From Austropuccinia psidii (taxonomy: Eukaryota > Basidiomycota > Pucciniomycetes > Pucciniales > Sphaerophragmiaceae), in NCBI GenBank assembly GCA_023105745.1, contig JALGQZ010000004.1, positions 10,690,451-10,754,450 of the forward strand: a DNA stretch of 64,000 nucleotides. Direction: 5' to 3'. The notes beneath the pieces were generated by a model that saw nothing but the letters and a program-made list of their open reading frames with translations, was not told the DNA's origin and made no database searches. Shown in pieces: positions 1 through 11,730 of the stretch (positions are counted from its first letter, which is position 1; each line of letters opens with the position of its first letter). A program made the position numbers and the translations under genes.

Positions 1-676
1 AACCAGAGGACAGAGAAGGTTTGCCCAGAACCAGAAGACCTGAAAAAAAAACATTGGACACAATAGTGGATGGAAAAACAATGAGGGAGATAATATCAAC
101 CCTGCCATTCAAACTCCAATTCAATGGAGACCTCAAAACAGAGGACTGGAAAGACATGGATCAAGTTCTTCAGCTCCACCAACTCCTCAAGGACTTATTC
201 CAATAAAGAATGGACAACAAGAGGTTCAACCTGGCATCTCACTGGGAAGAAATTGGAGCAAGTTGCCAAAAGATCTGTCTCAAAGAGATAGACTTCTAAG
301 ACCTGATGGTAATCACCAAAGGTTGGAATCCTACCAGCCAGTTCAGACTCCTGGAGGCAAAGGCACAGAGGATAAGGGAGAATCAAGCCACTATCCAAGC
401 TATAGAAGAACAGTTACCCAGACAGGGACTACCCAGATTCCTTCAGGCTCACAAGGAGCAGGCCAAATCAGCTCTCCAGTGGCTTCACACCCTTCAGAAA
501 ACAGCAGATCAGTGGCCAAGATTCACAATTCTTCACAATTCCAGGAAGTTTCCAGGAGAAGACAAGGAAACAAGGGCAAGAACAAAGCGTCATTCAACCA
601 GAGGAGGAAAGAGTCAGACACTATGATTCAGAAGCTGTTGGATTTGGTAAAAGAAGTGCACAAGAACCAGAAGTAG
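1..676 (+). pseudogene. Element C gag, N-terminal part (degenerate)
   Basis: The frame used by 21-206 and 306-626 has in-frame stops at 204-206 and about 297. It contains a GW-N-P segment (near 324) that also occurs in the first gag frame of A, B, D and H (LNGW.P, LKGW, NGWNP). The frame at 263-676 overlaps it and ends in a short charged helix-like tail before a TAG at 674-676. Positions 1-45 match about 35060-35093 of element E (reverse strand), which identifies the region as the start of the C-family gag. Function is inferred to be the N-terminal, assembly-related part of Gag. No start codon is in view because the true start lies upstream of the window. Positions 677-792 hold no convincing coding sequence. 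Confidence 0.55.
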
Positions 677-792
677 CTGTAAACCACTCTAGAATCAGTA
701 GTCCTTGTAATGAAAACATTACCCCCACTCACACTGAACATAATATTGTCACATCTGAGAGTAACATCAACAGTGATACACTGTGGTTACAA

Positions 793-1649
793 ATGTCCCA
801 ATATGCTGAGCAATCTGCAAAGCAGTTTGCAGAACTTGAAGCCAGCCATGAGAGGATGAAAAAATTACAAGCCTCCATGGAAAAAATAGTTAAAAATCTT
901 CAAGAAGGACATGCTCAATTGAGCAAAGCCTCTGAAGAAACTAACAAAAGACTGAATCTAGTCTTTGAAGAGCAACACCACAGCAAAAGGGACAGGGATT
1001 TTCTGGACCAAGAAATAAAAAAATTGATTAATGTCTACCATAACTTGAAGCTCCAACCACAAGGCCAAGTTATGGAGAATCCATATCAACCAGATGCCAT
1101 GTTGATGAATAAGCCAAGATCTCCATAACAATACCAGGATGGAGATGGAATGTCTTATTTAGATAAGGAAGCCTTGAAACAGCTTCGTGAGGCCTCAAGC
1201 CGGCCCAAATTCTCTGGATCAGGAGAATATGATCATATGAAGCTCATAGATTATATTGATGGACTCTTCATTGATGTACCAAGCATACCATATTACTGGA
1301 TTACTGCTAGATTGAATACTGCATTTAAAGGTCATGCTAGTATATGGTACACAGAAATGAGAGAAATCCATGGAAGAAGAAACTGGCCATGGTGGAAGAG
1401 TCAAATCATCCAAAATTACAGTAATGGAAATTGGATATGGCGGAAGACCATGTCATTTGAAAATTACAAATACTCTGTGGACAAGGATCCATATGAGTGG
1501 TGTCTGAGACAGTCCAAGAGACTTAAAGCCATTGATCCTCAGATGAACATTCAAATGAGGAATCACAAACTCCTGACACAACTGCCAGGAGAACCAGAGC
1601 ATGAAGTAAGATACAGATGAAACCAAAATTGCACTCTATATGACATTAC
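793..1649 (+). pseudogene. Element C gag: coiled coil plus capsid-like domain
   Basis: The first part (793-1128) encodes a Lys/Glu-rich heptad-like helix of about 110 residues, followed by a TAA at 1126-1128. The same frame continues at 1150 with a retrotransposon Gag core: a FSGSGEYDHM start, then a W-P-W-W-K segment with a downstream ISK/QNY-like stretch, as in the capsid regions of A, B and H (W.WWK.QII.KWAND). A TGA at 1618-1620 interrupts the end. The frame is cut at 1649 by element A and resumes at 11731. Gag forms the cytoplasmic particle that packages retrotransposon RNA. I am confident of the family and of the damage, less so of the start at 793. Confidence 0.75.
1645..1649. repeat. 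Left target-site duplication of element A (attac)
   Basis: The five bases attac directly before the LTR of A recur directly after its other LTR at 11726-11730. A 5-bp duplication is normal for Ty3/gypsy integration. One copy belongs to the gag of element C. Confidence 0.9.
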
Positions 1650-3470
1650 TGTAAGGTTTGGATATGAAAATTTGATTGAAAATTAAGTACTTTTCCTGTC
1701 CTCAAAATTTGTATAAGGTAAAAATCAATTAAAAATAGTAAGAAATATTATTTTTAAGAGAAAAAACAACAATTTTATTGTATATAACCTTATTACTATA
1801 AAACAATAATATAGTAAAGATTTATTGTTTTACCAACAATAAAAATTTATCAAAAAAAATCCTCTACAAGAGATGTTTTAAGGCTACAAAATAAATTTCC
1901 TCAAGAGCAATTTCAATTGGAATTAATTGAGCAATGAACTGCGAGCAATTAATTAAAGAACAGAGTCTTTAAAAAGAATATTAAAGAGAAAACACGCCCA
2001 AAAGTGACCAGAGTGAATTTGGAAACAAAGTGACAAAGTTTACAGTGATGAGGATTCTTTAATTCTCTTTTGGGGTGGTTCAGGGGTAAAAATGATTATA
2101 AGAGTTACAAACAATGATTAGAATGATTTTTTCACGTGGTTAAAAGGATTAAAATGATTTAAAAAAGATTGTTTGAATCTTTTATTGATTGGTTTAACAA
2201 TGTTTAAACTAATTAATAAAAGGAAAAGATTCTAACATGAAGAGAAAAGTGGGGCAAAGAAGACATTCTTTTATAGCCATCAATTTTTTTTACTCCAAAA
2301 GTAAAATTTACTCTTGTCAGTCGCGAAAAACAGTCTGACAACAGAAAAGCCAATTATGGCCTCATTGAACCCTGGTTTGGACCAAAAAAGGGCAGGTTTA
2401 AGCCATTTTAGACCCTTAAATCAGCCATTAATATGGCAATACCTGGTCTAGAGCCTTCAAAACAAGTCAGAATGTGTGTAAGAGGCGTAGAGACCAGTTA
2501 AAACTGTTTTTACAGTGATTATTTTATCTTCAGGGTAGTTTTACCCTCTTGGCAACAGCTAAAACTACCCCAGTTGGTATCAAAACCTCATCATCAATTG
2601 AGTCCACAGACCCTGTAACTCAATTCCAGGCCAAAAGTGATGAACTTTTGCGTGAATTTTGACATCCTACCCCTGTCAGCAAGGATTTTGGGGGTCTAGC
2701 TTGCCCTTAGAGCTGGAGTTCCTTTTCCCCCCCAAAGTTAATCTTTCCAATTTATTTTTGCTTTAATTCTTCATCATGTATTATACTTATAACTTACATA
2801 TGTAATTCAATTGACTTGTACAGTACAATACAGTCATAATAGACACCTCATATGTAAATCAAAGTTCACTTATGTAATACACGCGCACATTTTGACATTT
2901 TAATTGAATTCAATTGAAAATACTTCAATTCCTCATAACTTCTAAACTAAACACAACACCTCAATTTTAAGACAAAAATTGATGGTTAACACCACATATG
3001 GCGTGAAGTAAATTAAAGTTTTGAGGATTTTCAACTTTTGTATTGAAAATACTAAAAACTTAATTTAAGCTTATTTAGAGTTGAGTGACAGAAATTTCAT
3101 CCAGAGGTGACCCCACCTGATTTTTTATGAGGAATCCAATGGTGAAATAATTTTTGTATGTTTATTTATTGGATAAAAAGTTATAATAATTTTTATTTAA
3201 CTCTTTTGCAAATTTGTTTATTTTTTTACAATTTTGTTAAAAATTAATTTTTACTTAATTTTTTCAAGTATAAATGTAATTTTGCAATTTCAAAATTTTA
3301 ATGTAATTTTCTTTTTAAATTGTAATAAAATTTTTAATTTTGAATAGAATTTTATATTTATATTTTAATTTTCATTTTAATAATATGAATAAATTTATTT
3401 TTTTTATATTTATATGTTAATTTTGTATTTGTGGTCTTTTGGGTATATGAAATTACCTCTAAGGCTCACA
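1650..3470 (-). repeat. 3' LTR of element A
   Basis: The 1,821-bp LTR matches 9889-11725 along its length. In element orientation it starts TGTGAGCC and ends CCTTACA. It is very A+T-rich in its left-coding half (about 3180-3420) and contains a CCAAT-type motif, ATCCAATGGT, at 3134-3143. No convincing gene lies in it; the open frame over its right end simply runs out of the LTR into flanking sequence. Confidence 0.92.
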
Positions 3471-3482
3471 TTCCCTCCCCAT
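3471..3482 (-). other. Polypurine tract of element A
   Basis: Read on the minus strand this is a G/A run (ATGGGGAGGGAA) directly before the TGTGAGCC start of the 3' LTR, the position expected for the plus-strand primer. B (20852-20863) and H (48683-48694) have a related GGTAGGGAA tract in the same place. Confidence 0.8.
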
Positions 3483-3494
3483 AAAAAAAGAATA

Positions 3495-5348
3495 TTACTC
3501 TCTAATATTGCTATTTCTAGTGTGCCTGAGCCTTCTGAGAAGTTTAGTAGCTTCAGGTATGTCCTTTTTTGGCAACCATTCATCTTCACAAGCTGGGTCA
3601 CTGTACCTAACAAGGTATTCCCTTACTTTGTTGGTTCTCAACTTTGTTTCTTTGATAACTTTGTTAATTTTCTCTCTACCAGATGACTCTATAGGAGGTA
3701 TAACTTGGGGAACTTTATTCCTCAAGGGTAATTTTTCAGCATCACTAGATTTATATGGCTATATCAAGCTCACTGGAAATGTGGGATGCTTATTGCTAAG
3801 TTCTTCAGATAACTCTACTTCAACAGAATTTTCTCCATGGAGGCCCTTAATAAAAAAAGGTCCTGCAAAGGAGTCTTTCAACATTTTACATCCTTTGATT
3901 TTATTGGGGTTAGTGGTGGATACAAGAACTAGGTCCCCCACTTTGAAATCTGGAGTTGCATGTGATTTATCCCATTTGTCTTTAGCATATGCAAAGGAGT
4001 CTTTCATGAATCTTACTGCATGCTTCCTAGCTTTTTCTAGCATTCCTTTGAAGCTAGCAGCTGTTGGATGTATTTCAATCAAATCTTTCCTCAAGGAATC
4101 TTGGGGTAATTTGGGGTTCCATCCTTTTTCTAGGATTGCAGGAGTTTGATTGGTACTGGCATGGATTGATGTTTTATATGCTAATTCCAGTGCTGGTAGC
4201 AGAGTACACCAATCATGCGTAAATCCATCACAATCTTTGAATCCAAGGCCATATGCACAAAATCTTCTTACCATGTCCTCTAAGGTTTGGATCATCCTTT
4301 CAGCCAGTCCATCAGTTTGTGGGTGGTACGCTGTAGAGAAAGACAGCTTAGTGCCAAATAGTTGGTGAAGATTTGTCCATAGTGCTGAAGTGAATTTAGG
4401 ATCTCTATCACTAATGATATTTGTAAATATCCCAGCCCATTACACTACTCTATTCCATATCAGAATAGCTGTATCCATGGCTGTATCATCTTTGTGACAT
4501 GGTAAAAAGATTGGAGTTTTACTGAATCTGTCCACAATTACTAGGCAAGCATTATAGCTTCTGTCAACTCCTGGTGGTAGTCCAGTTACCCAATCCATAT
4601 GGACAATCTCCCAAGGTCTGCTTTGTTCTTGGATTTTTATCATATTTCCAAGTCTTTTGCCAGTGGATTTATTTGCCTTTTGGCATCTGTCACAGGTTTT
4701 GCAATACTCTGAAACATCTTTCTGCCACATTGGCCACCATATGCAGGTCTTTACTTTCTCTCTTGTTCTGTCTTCAGACAGATGTCCTGAAAAAGGGCTA
4801 TCATGGCATTCTTTCAGTACAAGATTGATTAATGACCTGTCTACAACTGTCATGACACATGTGTGCTTGGTCCTGTGGTAAATGATACCATCCAGTAGGT
4901 GAAATCTTCCTTCATCATAAGATTTTTTCCATACTTCATCCAAGGCATGTATTAGAGAGTCGTCTTTACAGTCTTTATTAAGTAATTGGTAGAAGATGCT
5001 GCAATTCTTATCTTGGGTGTAACTGTGTCTTAGTTCTTCAAAGAAGTTGGTGTTCAAGTCTGTAACACTTATTCCTTCTATTGGGATCTGTGGTGAAGCT
5101 TCTTCTGGCACATAAGCAGGATTATTAATGTTATTTGGTAATGGCCATCTGCTTAGTCCATCTGCATTCTTATGAATATTCCCATCTTTATGAACAATAG
5201 TCATATTGCCCCTGTATTCTTGTAGGGCTATTTGCCATCTGAGCATATGTCTGTTGGGTGTTTTCATGTTTAAAAGTGATTTGACAGCTGTAAAATCTGT
5301 TATCACCTCAAAAACACATCCCTCTAAGAAGTAGTTCAATTTCTCCAA
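3495..5348 (-). pseudogene. Element A pol: RNase H end, integrase and chromodomain-like tail
   Basis: One frame continues from the RT ORF through nonsense codons at 5352 (a Trp position), 4440 and 3759. It encodes the end of RNase H (FEVITD), a histidine/cysteine zinc-binding region with CDRCQKANK (about 4670), the integrase core beginning [11 protein letters not shown], a second Asp in SDRDPKF, and the final Glu after YHPQTDG in LAERM. The C-terminus (3495-3725) has a basic segment, REYLVRY, then EDEWL and LLRR, like the ends of B and H. This looks like a chromodomain-like targeting module. The integrase acidic triad is retained but the three stops should prevent full-length product. Confidence 0.87.
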
Positions 5349-5351
5349 GTC

Positions 5352-7469
5352 CTAGACAAGGCATAGACATTCCATTTGACTTGCCCCATATCTGGCTTCA
5401 GTTGGTTTGATTTGCATGGATATGAAACATATGGGTCCTTCTACACATTTGTCATTTATGATCTGAACTTGGTGAAGTGCAGCACCCAGCCCATCCCCTG
5501 ATGAATCAATATACAATTTGAAAGGCAATTTAAATTCTGACATCAGTAAGAGTGGAGCATTGGTCAAGGCTTCTCTTAGAGACTCAAAAGCTTTGACTCT
5601 GTCAACAGTCATTTCAAATAATGTGTCTTTGTCACACAATTTATAAAGTGGTCTTGCTATGGATGCAAAATCTTCAATGTGTTGCCTGTAATATACTGCA
5701 GAACCTAAGAATGACTGAATTTCCTTCTTATTCTGAGGCATGGGTTTTAGCAATACTGCTGCAACTTTGTTTTTGTCAATTTCAAGGGACAAACCAGATA
5801 CAACATGTCCTAGTGCTTTAAGTTCTTTAAATCCAAAATGACATTTCTTCAAGGATATCTTCACGTTAACTGATTGAATTTTTGTCAAAATTCTGGACAA
5901 TCTGTGCATGTGCTCCTCCCAAGTTTTGGAACAGATAATAATGTAATCAATGTAAATGATTAACCATCCCTCTGAGAGCTCTTCAGGGAAGATTTCTTTC
6001 ATCATTCTTTGGAAGTGTGAAGGTGCATTTTTGATACCAAAGGGCATCCTCAAGTATTCATACACTCCACAATGAACAATAATTCTGAAGTATTTTCTTG
6101 CTCTTGGTGTCACCACATTTTGATGGAATCCTTTAAGGGCATCCATAGTGGTTATATACACTGCTTGAGATATTTCAGTAAGGGCAATTTGGATTTTTGG
6201 TATTGGGTAACTGTCTGGAACAGTGTAAGTGTTCAGAGTTGCAAAGTCACCAACCATTCTAGATTTTCCATTATGCCATGCCACTATGACTGGTGTAATT
6301 ATTTCTACTTCTTCATTGTGGCCTACTTTTCTTATTACACCAAGGTCCAGAAGCTCTTTGATATGAATTTCTAGAGCTTCTCTTGATTTTGGACTTGCTA
6401 GATATGCAGGTCTTCTTAAGAGTGGTGGATAAGGTCTCTCAATGTTAAGAATGATGTCAACTTCATGACCAATAATTTCACCTAGAGGTTCTTTGTCTGA
6501 AGCAAATGCTCCTCTGTGGTCATACAAAAGGGAAGAAAGTTCATTTTCTTGTTTATCAGTCAGATGAAGGCTTATTTTAGCCTCATTTAACTGTTCAGAC
6601 TTGAATTTCTCTAACTCTAAGTTGACTGGTGATACTTTGTTTACTGTAATTTGCTTCTTAAATGGTAAAAAGGCAAATTTTTGGTGCTTATTGTCTCCAA
6701 TAGTAAAGTATCTGTCTTTGTTGTTATGCAAATCTATCCCATACAGGATTAAATAGTCATTTCCCAATATAAAATGGCTACTAGAGCAATTTTCCATAAC
6801 AACAAATTCAACTGTGATTCTTGAATTCCCATTTATGTGTGGGAATATGACATTGCTTTCAAAAATTCCTAATGCTTTCATTGGATTAATTGCACTATTG
6901 AGTTTTATACCATCAATTGGTAACAATTGGTCTTCAAAATTTGGTACACAAGTCTTAAAAAAAGATTTTCCAACAGAAGAGCAGAAGGCTCCTGGGGTAA
7001 GCAAAGGTTTGGTGGGCTTGTTGTCAATCACCACTTCTGTTATACAGGAGTTACCAGCTGTATAACCTTTCCCTCTGTTTGGTTTGGTTTTCATGAGTTG
7101 TGCATCTTGAATTTTTGATAAGTCAAGTTGACCATTGCTCAATTGTGGCAAGTGGGAATAAGATTCCATGACGTCAAAAGTGGCATTGATATTTTCTATA
7201 TCTTTTGAAGATTCAGAAAATATTGATGACTTGTAATCTGAATTGTCTTTGATTATGTCATCTTTTTCAAAAGCAGGTTCCTTTTCATTATCAATTTCAT
7301 TGATTTTCCCCCTTTTTGGACATGTATTGGCTAAATGGGAGGTGCTTTGGCAAATATGGCACTTTCTGACTGTATCTGCAGATTTATACTTAATATTACT
7401 AGAATTTTCTTTGGGGCTTTTGTACACAGATTTTCTCCAAGGTGTATTAAACCTTGTTTTGAGATTCAC
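5352..7469 (-). pseudogene. Element A pol: zinc knuckle, protease, RT and RNase H
   Basis: This 705-codon open frame is the longest in the window. In order it shows a CCHC knuckle (CHICQ..SH....C, about 7340-7380), a protease, RT and the start of RNase H ([13 protein letters not shown]). The protease catalytic D-S/T-G is replaced by T-P-G at 6990-6998, and the RT box reads YIDY instead of YIDD at 5943-5954. Both changes remove a catalytic aspartate. The frame ends at a TAG at 5352-5354 where relatives have Trp. The start is not real: a frameshift near 7500 connects it to gag. It is therefore a long but catalytically dead pol. Confidence 0.92.
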
Positions 7470-8645
7470 CCTACTAGAACCAATTTTGGTTTTGCGGTTA
7501 CTTCTTCTAATATATTGATAATATCCTCTGCTGAAGACTTTTCAGTAGTACTGCTTTTGACAGCATGCTCTAAGTCACCTCCACATTGTCTCAGAATCTT
7601 CCTATGGATCATAAATTCTGACATGTCTGGATATAATGCTGTTAATCTGTCTTTTTGTTGGCAAAAGCCATGGTAAAGCTTTGTCTTTATCAGCATTAAA
7701 CTTGGCAGATTCAAAGGCTGTTTCAACCTTGAACCTCCAAGCATCATTTGCCCATTTGTTAATAATTTGGGTTTTCCACCAAGTCCAACTCTGGTGTCCA
7801 TGTCCTAGCCTTATTTTGATGTACCATCTGTGAGCTGATTTGGTAAACAAGGTGTTAAATCTTGCTTTTACCAATCTGTCTGGTAATTCAGAATCCTCTT
7901 TGATCATGTCAATACCTCTTATGAGTTCCATATGGTCATACTCTCCTTCACCACTGAAGTGAGGCCATTCTTTAAGTTTTGGAACTTCTTTCAAGAGTGC
8001 TTGGCCCATTGATGGTTCCAAGTTATGAAAAGAAGTAGGAAATTCATCTTTTAACTGTTAATTTTCAATATCCAATACTTGTGGATTAGGAGTTCTTGCT
8101 CCCTCATTTTGGTTCAGAGGTGTAGACATTTTTGGCAAGGTGTTTAGCAGTTGTTCAATGTCATTCATTTTACTGTTGTTATGCCTTTGTGAATTTCTTA
8201 ATTCATGTTGTAAGCTTTTTATAGAGTCTATGACATTCTTTTTATGATCATCCTCTTTATATGTAAGCTCATTCCATAGCTCTTTTTGTTTAGTATTATC
8301 AGATATAACTTCATTTAACTTTATTGTGAATTTTGATATATCCTCTCTTGAGGTATCAAAATGCTTTTTCAAGGCAATTGTATTTGTCTTTACTTCAGCA
8401 AATGATTTTGAAATATCAGAAAGAGATTTTTTATTATCTTCTTTGAAAGTGTTTATGGCTTGTTTTATTCTTGTTTCAATTATGTCATCAATATTGAATT
8501 TAGAATATTTGTCTGTTAATTCTTTAATAATGGCAGATTGTTCATTTATCTTAATGCCAAAATAATTATCATTATTGGAAGTTTTTATTGTTCTTAAAAC
8601 TCTTTCAAAGCATTCCGGTGTATCATTGATTTGGCTCAGACTCAA
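7466..8645 (-). pseudogene. Element A gag: coiled coil and capsid-like domain
   Basis: Positions 8058-8645 encode about 195 residues of Lys/Glu/Asp-rich heptad-like sequence, probably a coiled coil. After a stop at 8058-8060 the same frame continues (7602-8021) with a capsid core: FSGEGEYDHM, then W-T-W-W-K and KWANDAWR. Around 7680 the match shifts to another frame (7466-7801, QQKDRLTAL...GGDLEHA), so there is an indel there, and another near 7500 leads into the zinc knuckle frame. Particle-forming Gag function is inferred from homology with the C, B and H copies. Confidence 0.8.
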
Positions 8646-8755
8646 GTTATTTGTTTTGAGATTGTCACAAATTGATGTATTTTAATCAGAAAGATGACTT
8701 TTTACATCAGAAATAGCTTTATACAACTCTGGAAAACAATTAAAAGTATCGGAAA

Positions 8756-9421
8756 TCATTTTTGATATTCTAATCTGGCTTCCTCCTTCTTCTGTAATTC
8801 CATCATGGTTCTGGCCATCTGAAATACATTTTCCATGGCATCCTGTTGAATCTTTGGGATTCTGTAGCCCTGGCTGTAAGGTTTTGGGGCTGGTGCCTTC
8901 CCTTTGCCCTTATTTGGAGTTTGTGGCTGCTTTTTCACGTTGGAATTGCTGCTGCTGGCCACTGGGGCTGTTTTTGGCACTGGTTTGGGTGGTGGAGTGT
9001 TGTTTTTCCTCCATTCTAGTGTCAACAGCATCATGTTTTTCTTCTCCATCAATGGATGCCATCCATTAAGCAATTTGCAAGTATTGGGATGGCCCAGGAA
9101 TTTTCTCACAGTTAGGGAAGAATTCATGCAATTCTTCCAGGGGTCTGCAAGGATCTGGTACTTCTTGAATTGAAGTGCATTGTTGTATGCACTGTGGCTG
9201 GCTTTGTATATGTCCACAGAGGCTTGTTGTGGCGGTGTCAGCTCTTTTTGAAGGTAAAATGGTATTATCAGCTTCAGAATGACCCATTATAGTTGTTTGG
9301 AAGTCATCAACTGACCCTTTTCCTTCTGTACCTCATTGGCCTCTGCCATAATCACGTCTATTACCTTTCTGGGAGCTGCTTGAGGGGTTATAGCTGGCTC
9401 CTGATCTAGTTGAAGGCATAT
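8756..9421 (-). pseudogene. Element A gag, N-terminal frame(s)
   Basis: An ATG at 9421-9419 starts a frame (MPSTRSG...) with one stop near 9335; it overlaps a second frame (8756-9217) one base on. The second frame has the features conserved in B, D and H: an IY....Y segment, an LNGW.P segment, a Pro/Lys-rich linker, then YRIPK and FQMARTMMEL. The first frame resembles the start of the H gag (M..R.G..Y). The way the two frames are joined is uncertain: see the finding on the shared frame change. Function: likely the N-terminal Gag region. Confidence 0.6.
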
Positions 9422-9888
9422 TTTATGATTTAAAAAGGCTTAAAATAGTATTTTTATGTTAAAAAACTTACTATTGGCCAAATCTTTGGCTTTCTGAAGA
9501 GTATTACTTATTTCCAAGTTGACAAATTCAGAAGAAGTTGGCTCTGGTTGAATATTCTGAGTCACAATAATAGTACTATTATGATCAGAATTAACAGTAC
9601 TGGCAGGAATAATGCTGGTTACTGTTGAAGCTGTTTCAATTTTTTCTTGTCTTACCACGTTGTCAGACACTAAAATTAATGAAAAAACCAATTAATTAAG
9701 TAAAAAAGAATATTCCCCAAAAGAAATGAAAATATAAGCCTCACTTATAATATGAAAAAAATTATTTTTTATGGATTTTTTTTTATAAGTACTTTTTATA
9801 TGTTTTTAAGTTTTCCAATATAAGAAAAAAGATTTAAAAAGATTAAAAAGATATGTCACAGGTAAAATATCATGGCTGAGCCCCCAAA
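9422..9888 (-). other. 5' leader of element A with primer-binding-like site
   Basis: This 467-bp untranslated stretch lies between the 5' LTR and the first gag ATG. Next to the LTR, on the minus strand, is TTTGGGGGCTCAGCC (about 9874-9888), in the place of a primer-binding site and like the sites in B, D, E and H. A short frame at 9440-9691 begins after a possible 3' splice site (TTTTAG then TGTC, near 9671), recalling the same arrangement in B, D and H. Whether the leader is spliced is unproven. Confidence 0.55.
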
Positions 9889-11725
9889 TGTAAGGTGTGG
9901 ATATGAAACTTTGATTAAAAATCAAGTACTTTTCCTGTCCTGAAAATTTGTATAAGGTAAAAATCAATTAAAAATAGTAAGAAATATTATTTTTAAGAGA
10001 AAACACGCCAATTTTATTTTTTATAACTTTATTAGTATAAAACAATAATATTATAAAAATTTATTGTTTTACCAACAATAAAAACTTATCCAAAAAATAC
10101 TCTACAAGAGATATTTTAAGGCTACAAAAGAAATTTCTTCAAGAGCAATTTCAATTGGAATTAATTGAGCAATGAACTGCAAGAAATTAATTAAATAACA
10201 GAGTCTTTAAAAAGAATATTAAAGAGAAAACACGCCCAAAAGTGACCAGAGTGAATTTGGAAACAAAGTGACAAAGCTAACAGTGATGAAAGATGCTTTA
10301 ATTCACTTTTGGGGTGGTTCAGGGGCAAAAATGATTAGAAGAGTTACAAACAATGATTATAATTATTTTTTCACGGGCTTAAAAGGTTTGAAATGATTTA
10401 AAAAAGGTGGTTAGAATCCTTTATTGATTGGTTTAACAGTGTTTAAACTAATTATAAAAGGAAAAGATTCGAACATGAAGAGAAAAGTGGGGCAAAGAAG
10501 ACATTCCTTTATAGCCATCAATTTTCTTACTCCAAAAGTGAAGTTTACTCTTGTCAGTCGTGAAACAGTCTGACAACAGAAAAGCCAATTATGGCATCAT
10601 TGAACCCTGGTTCAGACCAAAAAAGGGCTGGTTTAAGCCATTTTTAGCCATTTTTAGCCATTTTTAGCCATTTTAGACCCATACATCAGCCATTACTATA
10701 GTAATACCTGGTCTAGAGCCTTCAAGACACGTCAGAATGTGTGTAAGAGGCGTAGAAACCAGTTAAAACTGTTTTTACTATGATTGTTTTATCTTAAGGG
10801 TAGTTTTACCCCCTTGGCAACAGCTAAAACTACCCCAGTTGGTATCAAAACCTCATCATCGATTGAGTCCACAGACCCTGTAACTCAATTTCAGGCCAAA
10901 AGTGATGAACGTTTGCGTGAATTTTGACATCCCACGCCTGTGAGCAAGGGTTTTGGGGGTCTAGCCTCCCCTTTGAGCTGGAGTTCCTTTTCCCCCCCAA
11001 ATTTAATCTTTCCAATTTATTTTTCCTTTAATTCTTCATCATGTATTATAGTTATAATTTACATATGTAATTCAATTTAGTTGTACAGTTCAATACAGTA
11101 ATAATTGACACCTCATATGTAAATTAAAGTTCACTTATGTAATACACGCGCACATTTTGACATTTCAATTGAAAATACTTCAATTCCTCATAACTTCTAA
11201 ACTAAACACAACACCTCAATTTTAACACAAAAATTGATGGTTAACACCACATGTGGTGCAAATTAAATTAAAGTTTTGAGGATTTTCAACTTTTGTATTG
11301 AAAATACTAAAAACTTAATTTACGCTTATTTAGAGTTGAGTGACAGAAATTTCATCCAGAGGTGACCCCACCTGATTTTTTATGAGGAATCCAATGGTGA
11401 AATAATTTTTATATGTTTATTTATTGGATAAAAAGTTATAATAATTTTTATTTAACTCTTTTGCAAATTTGTTTATTTTTTTACAATTTTGTTAAAAATT
11501 AATTTTTACTTAATTTTTTCAACTATAAATGTAATTTTGCAATTTCAAAATTTTAATGTAATTTTATTTTTAAATTGTAATTAAATCTTTAATTGTGAAT
11601 ATAATTTTATATTTATATTTTAATTTTTATTTTAATAATATAAATAAATTTATTTCATTTATATTTATATGTTAATTTTGTATTTGTGGTCTTTTGCGTA
11701 TATGAAATTACCTCTAAGGCTCACA
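9889..11725 (-). repeat. 5' LTR of element A
   Basis: This 1,837-bp copy pairs with 1650-3470. It differs by scattered substitutions, by a deletion of about 10 bp near 11165, and by a local expansion: a 10-bp unit (AGCCATTTTT) is repeated about four times at 10635-10675, against one in the other LTR. ATCCAATGGT recurs at 11389-11398. Confidence 0.92.
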
Positions 11726-11730
11726 ATTAC
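11726..11730. repeat. Right target-site duplication of element A (attac)
   Basis: This is the second copy of attac, directly after the LTR end TCACA. The gag reading frame of element C resumes in this copy. Confidence 0.9.

Larger units (their letters stand above)
1650..11725 (-). mobile_element. Element A: complete-length but defective Ty3/gypsy element
   Basis: Two long direct LTRs (1650-3470 and 9889-11725) flank an internal region of about 6.4 kb coding on the minus strand for gag and pol. A 5-bp duplication, attac, flanks it. Both LTRs run TG...CA in either orientation (TGTAAGG at left, GGCTCACA at right as written). The LTRs are clearly alike but differ at many positions and by small indels, so the insertion is not recent. 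The protease and RT active sites are altered and pol has at least three nonsense codons. It sits inside gag of element C. Confidence 0.93.

Noticed and set aside
3414..3686. Open frames starting in the A LTR (3414 and 11669) and sharing their first residues
   Set aside because: They share the LTR end only and run into unrelated flanking sequence. They are artefacts of the LTR boundary.
8854..9173. Plus-strand Leu/Phe-rich frames that look like membrane proteins
   Set aside because: They lie antisense to the A gag linker. No start context or independent homology is seen.
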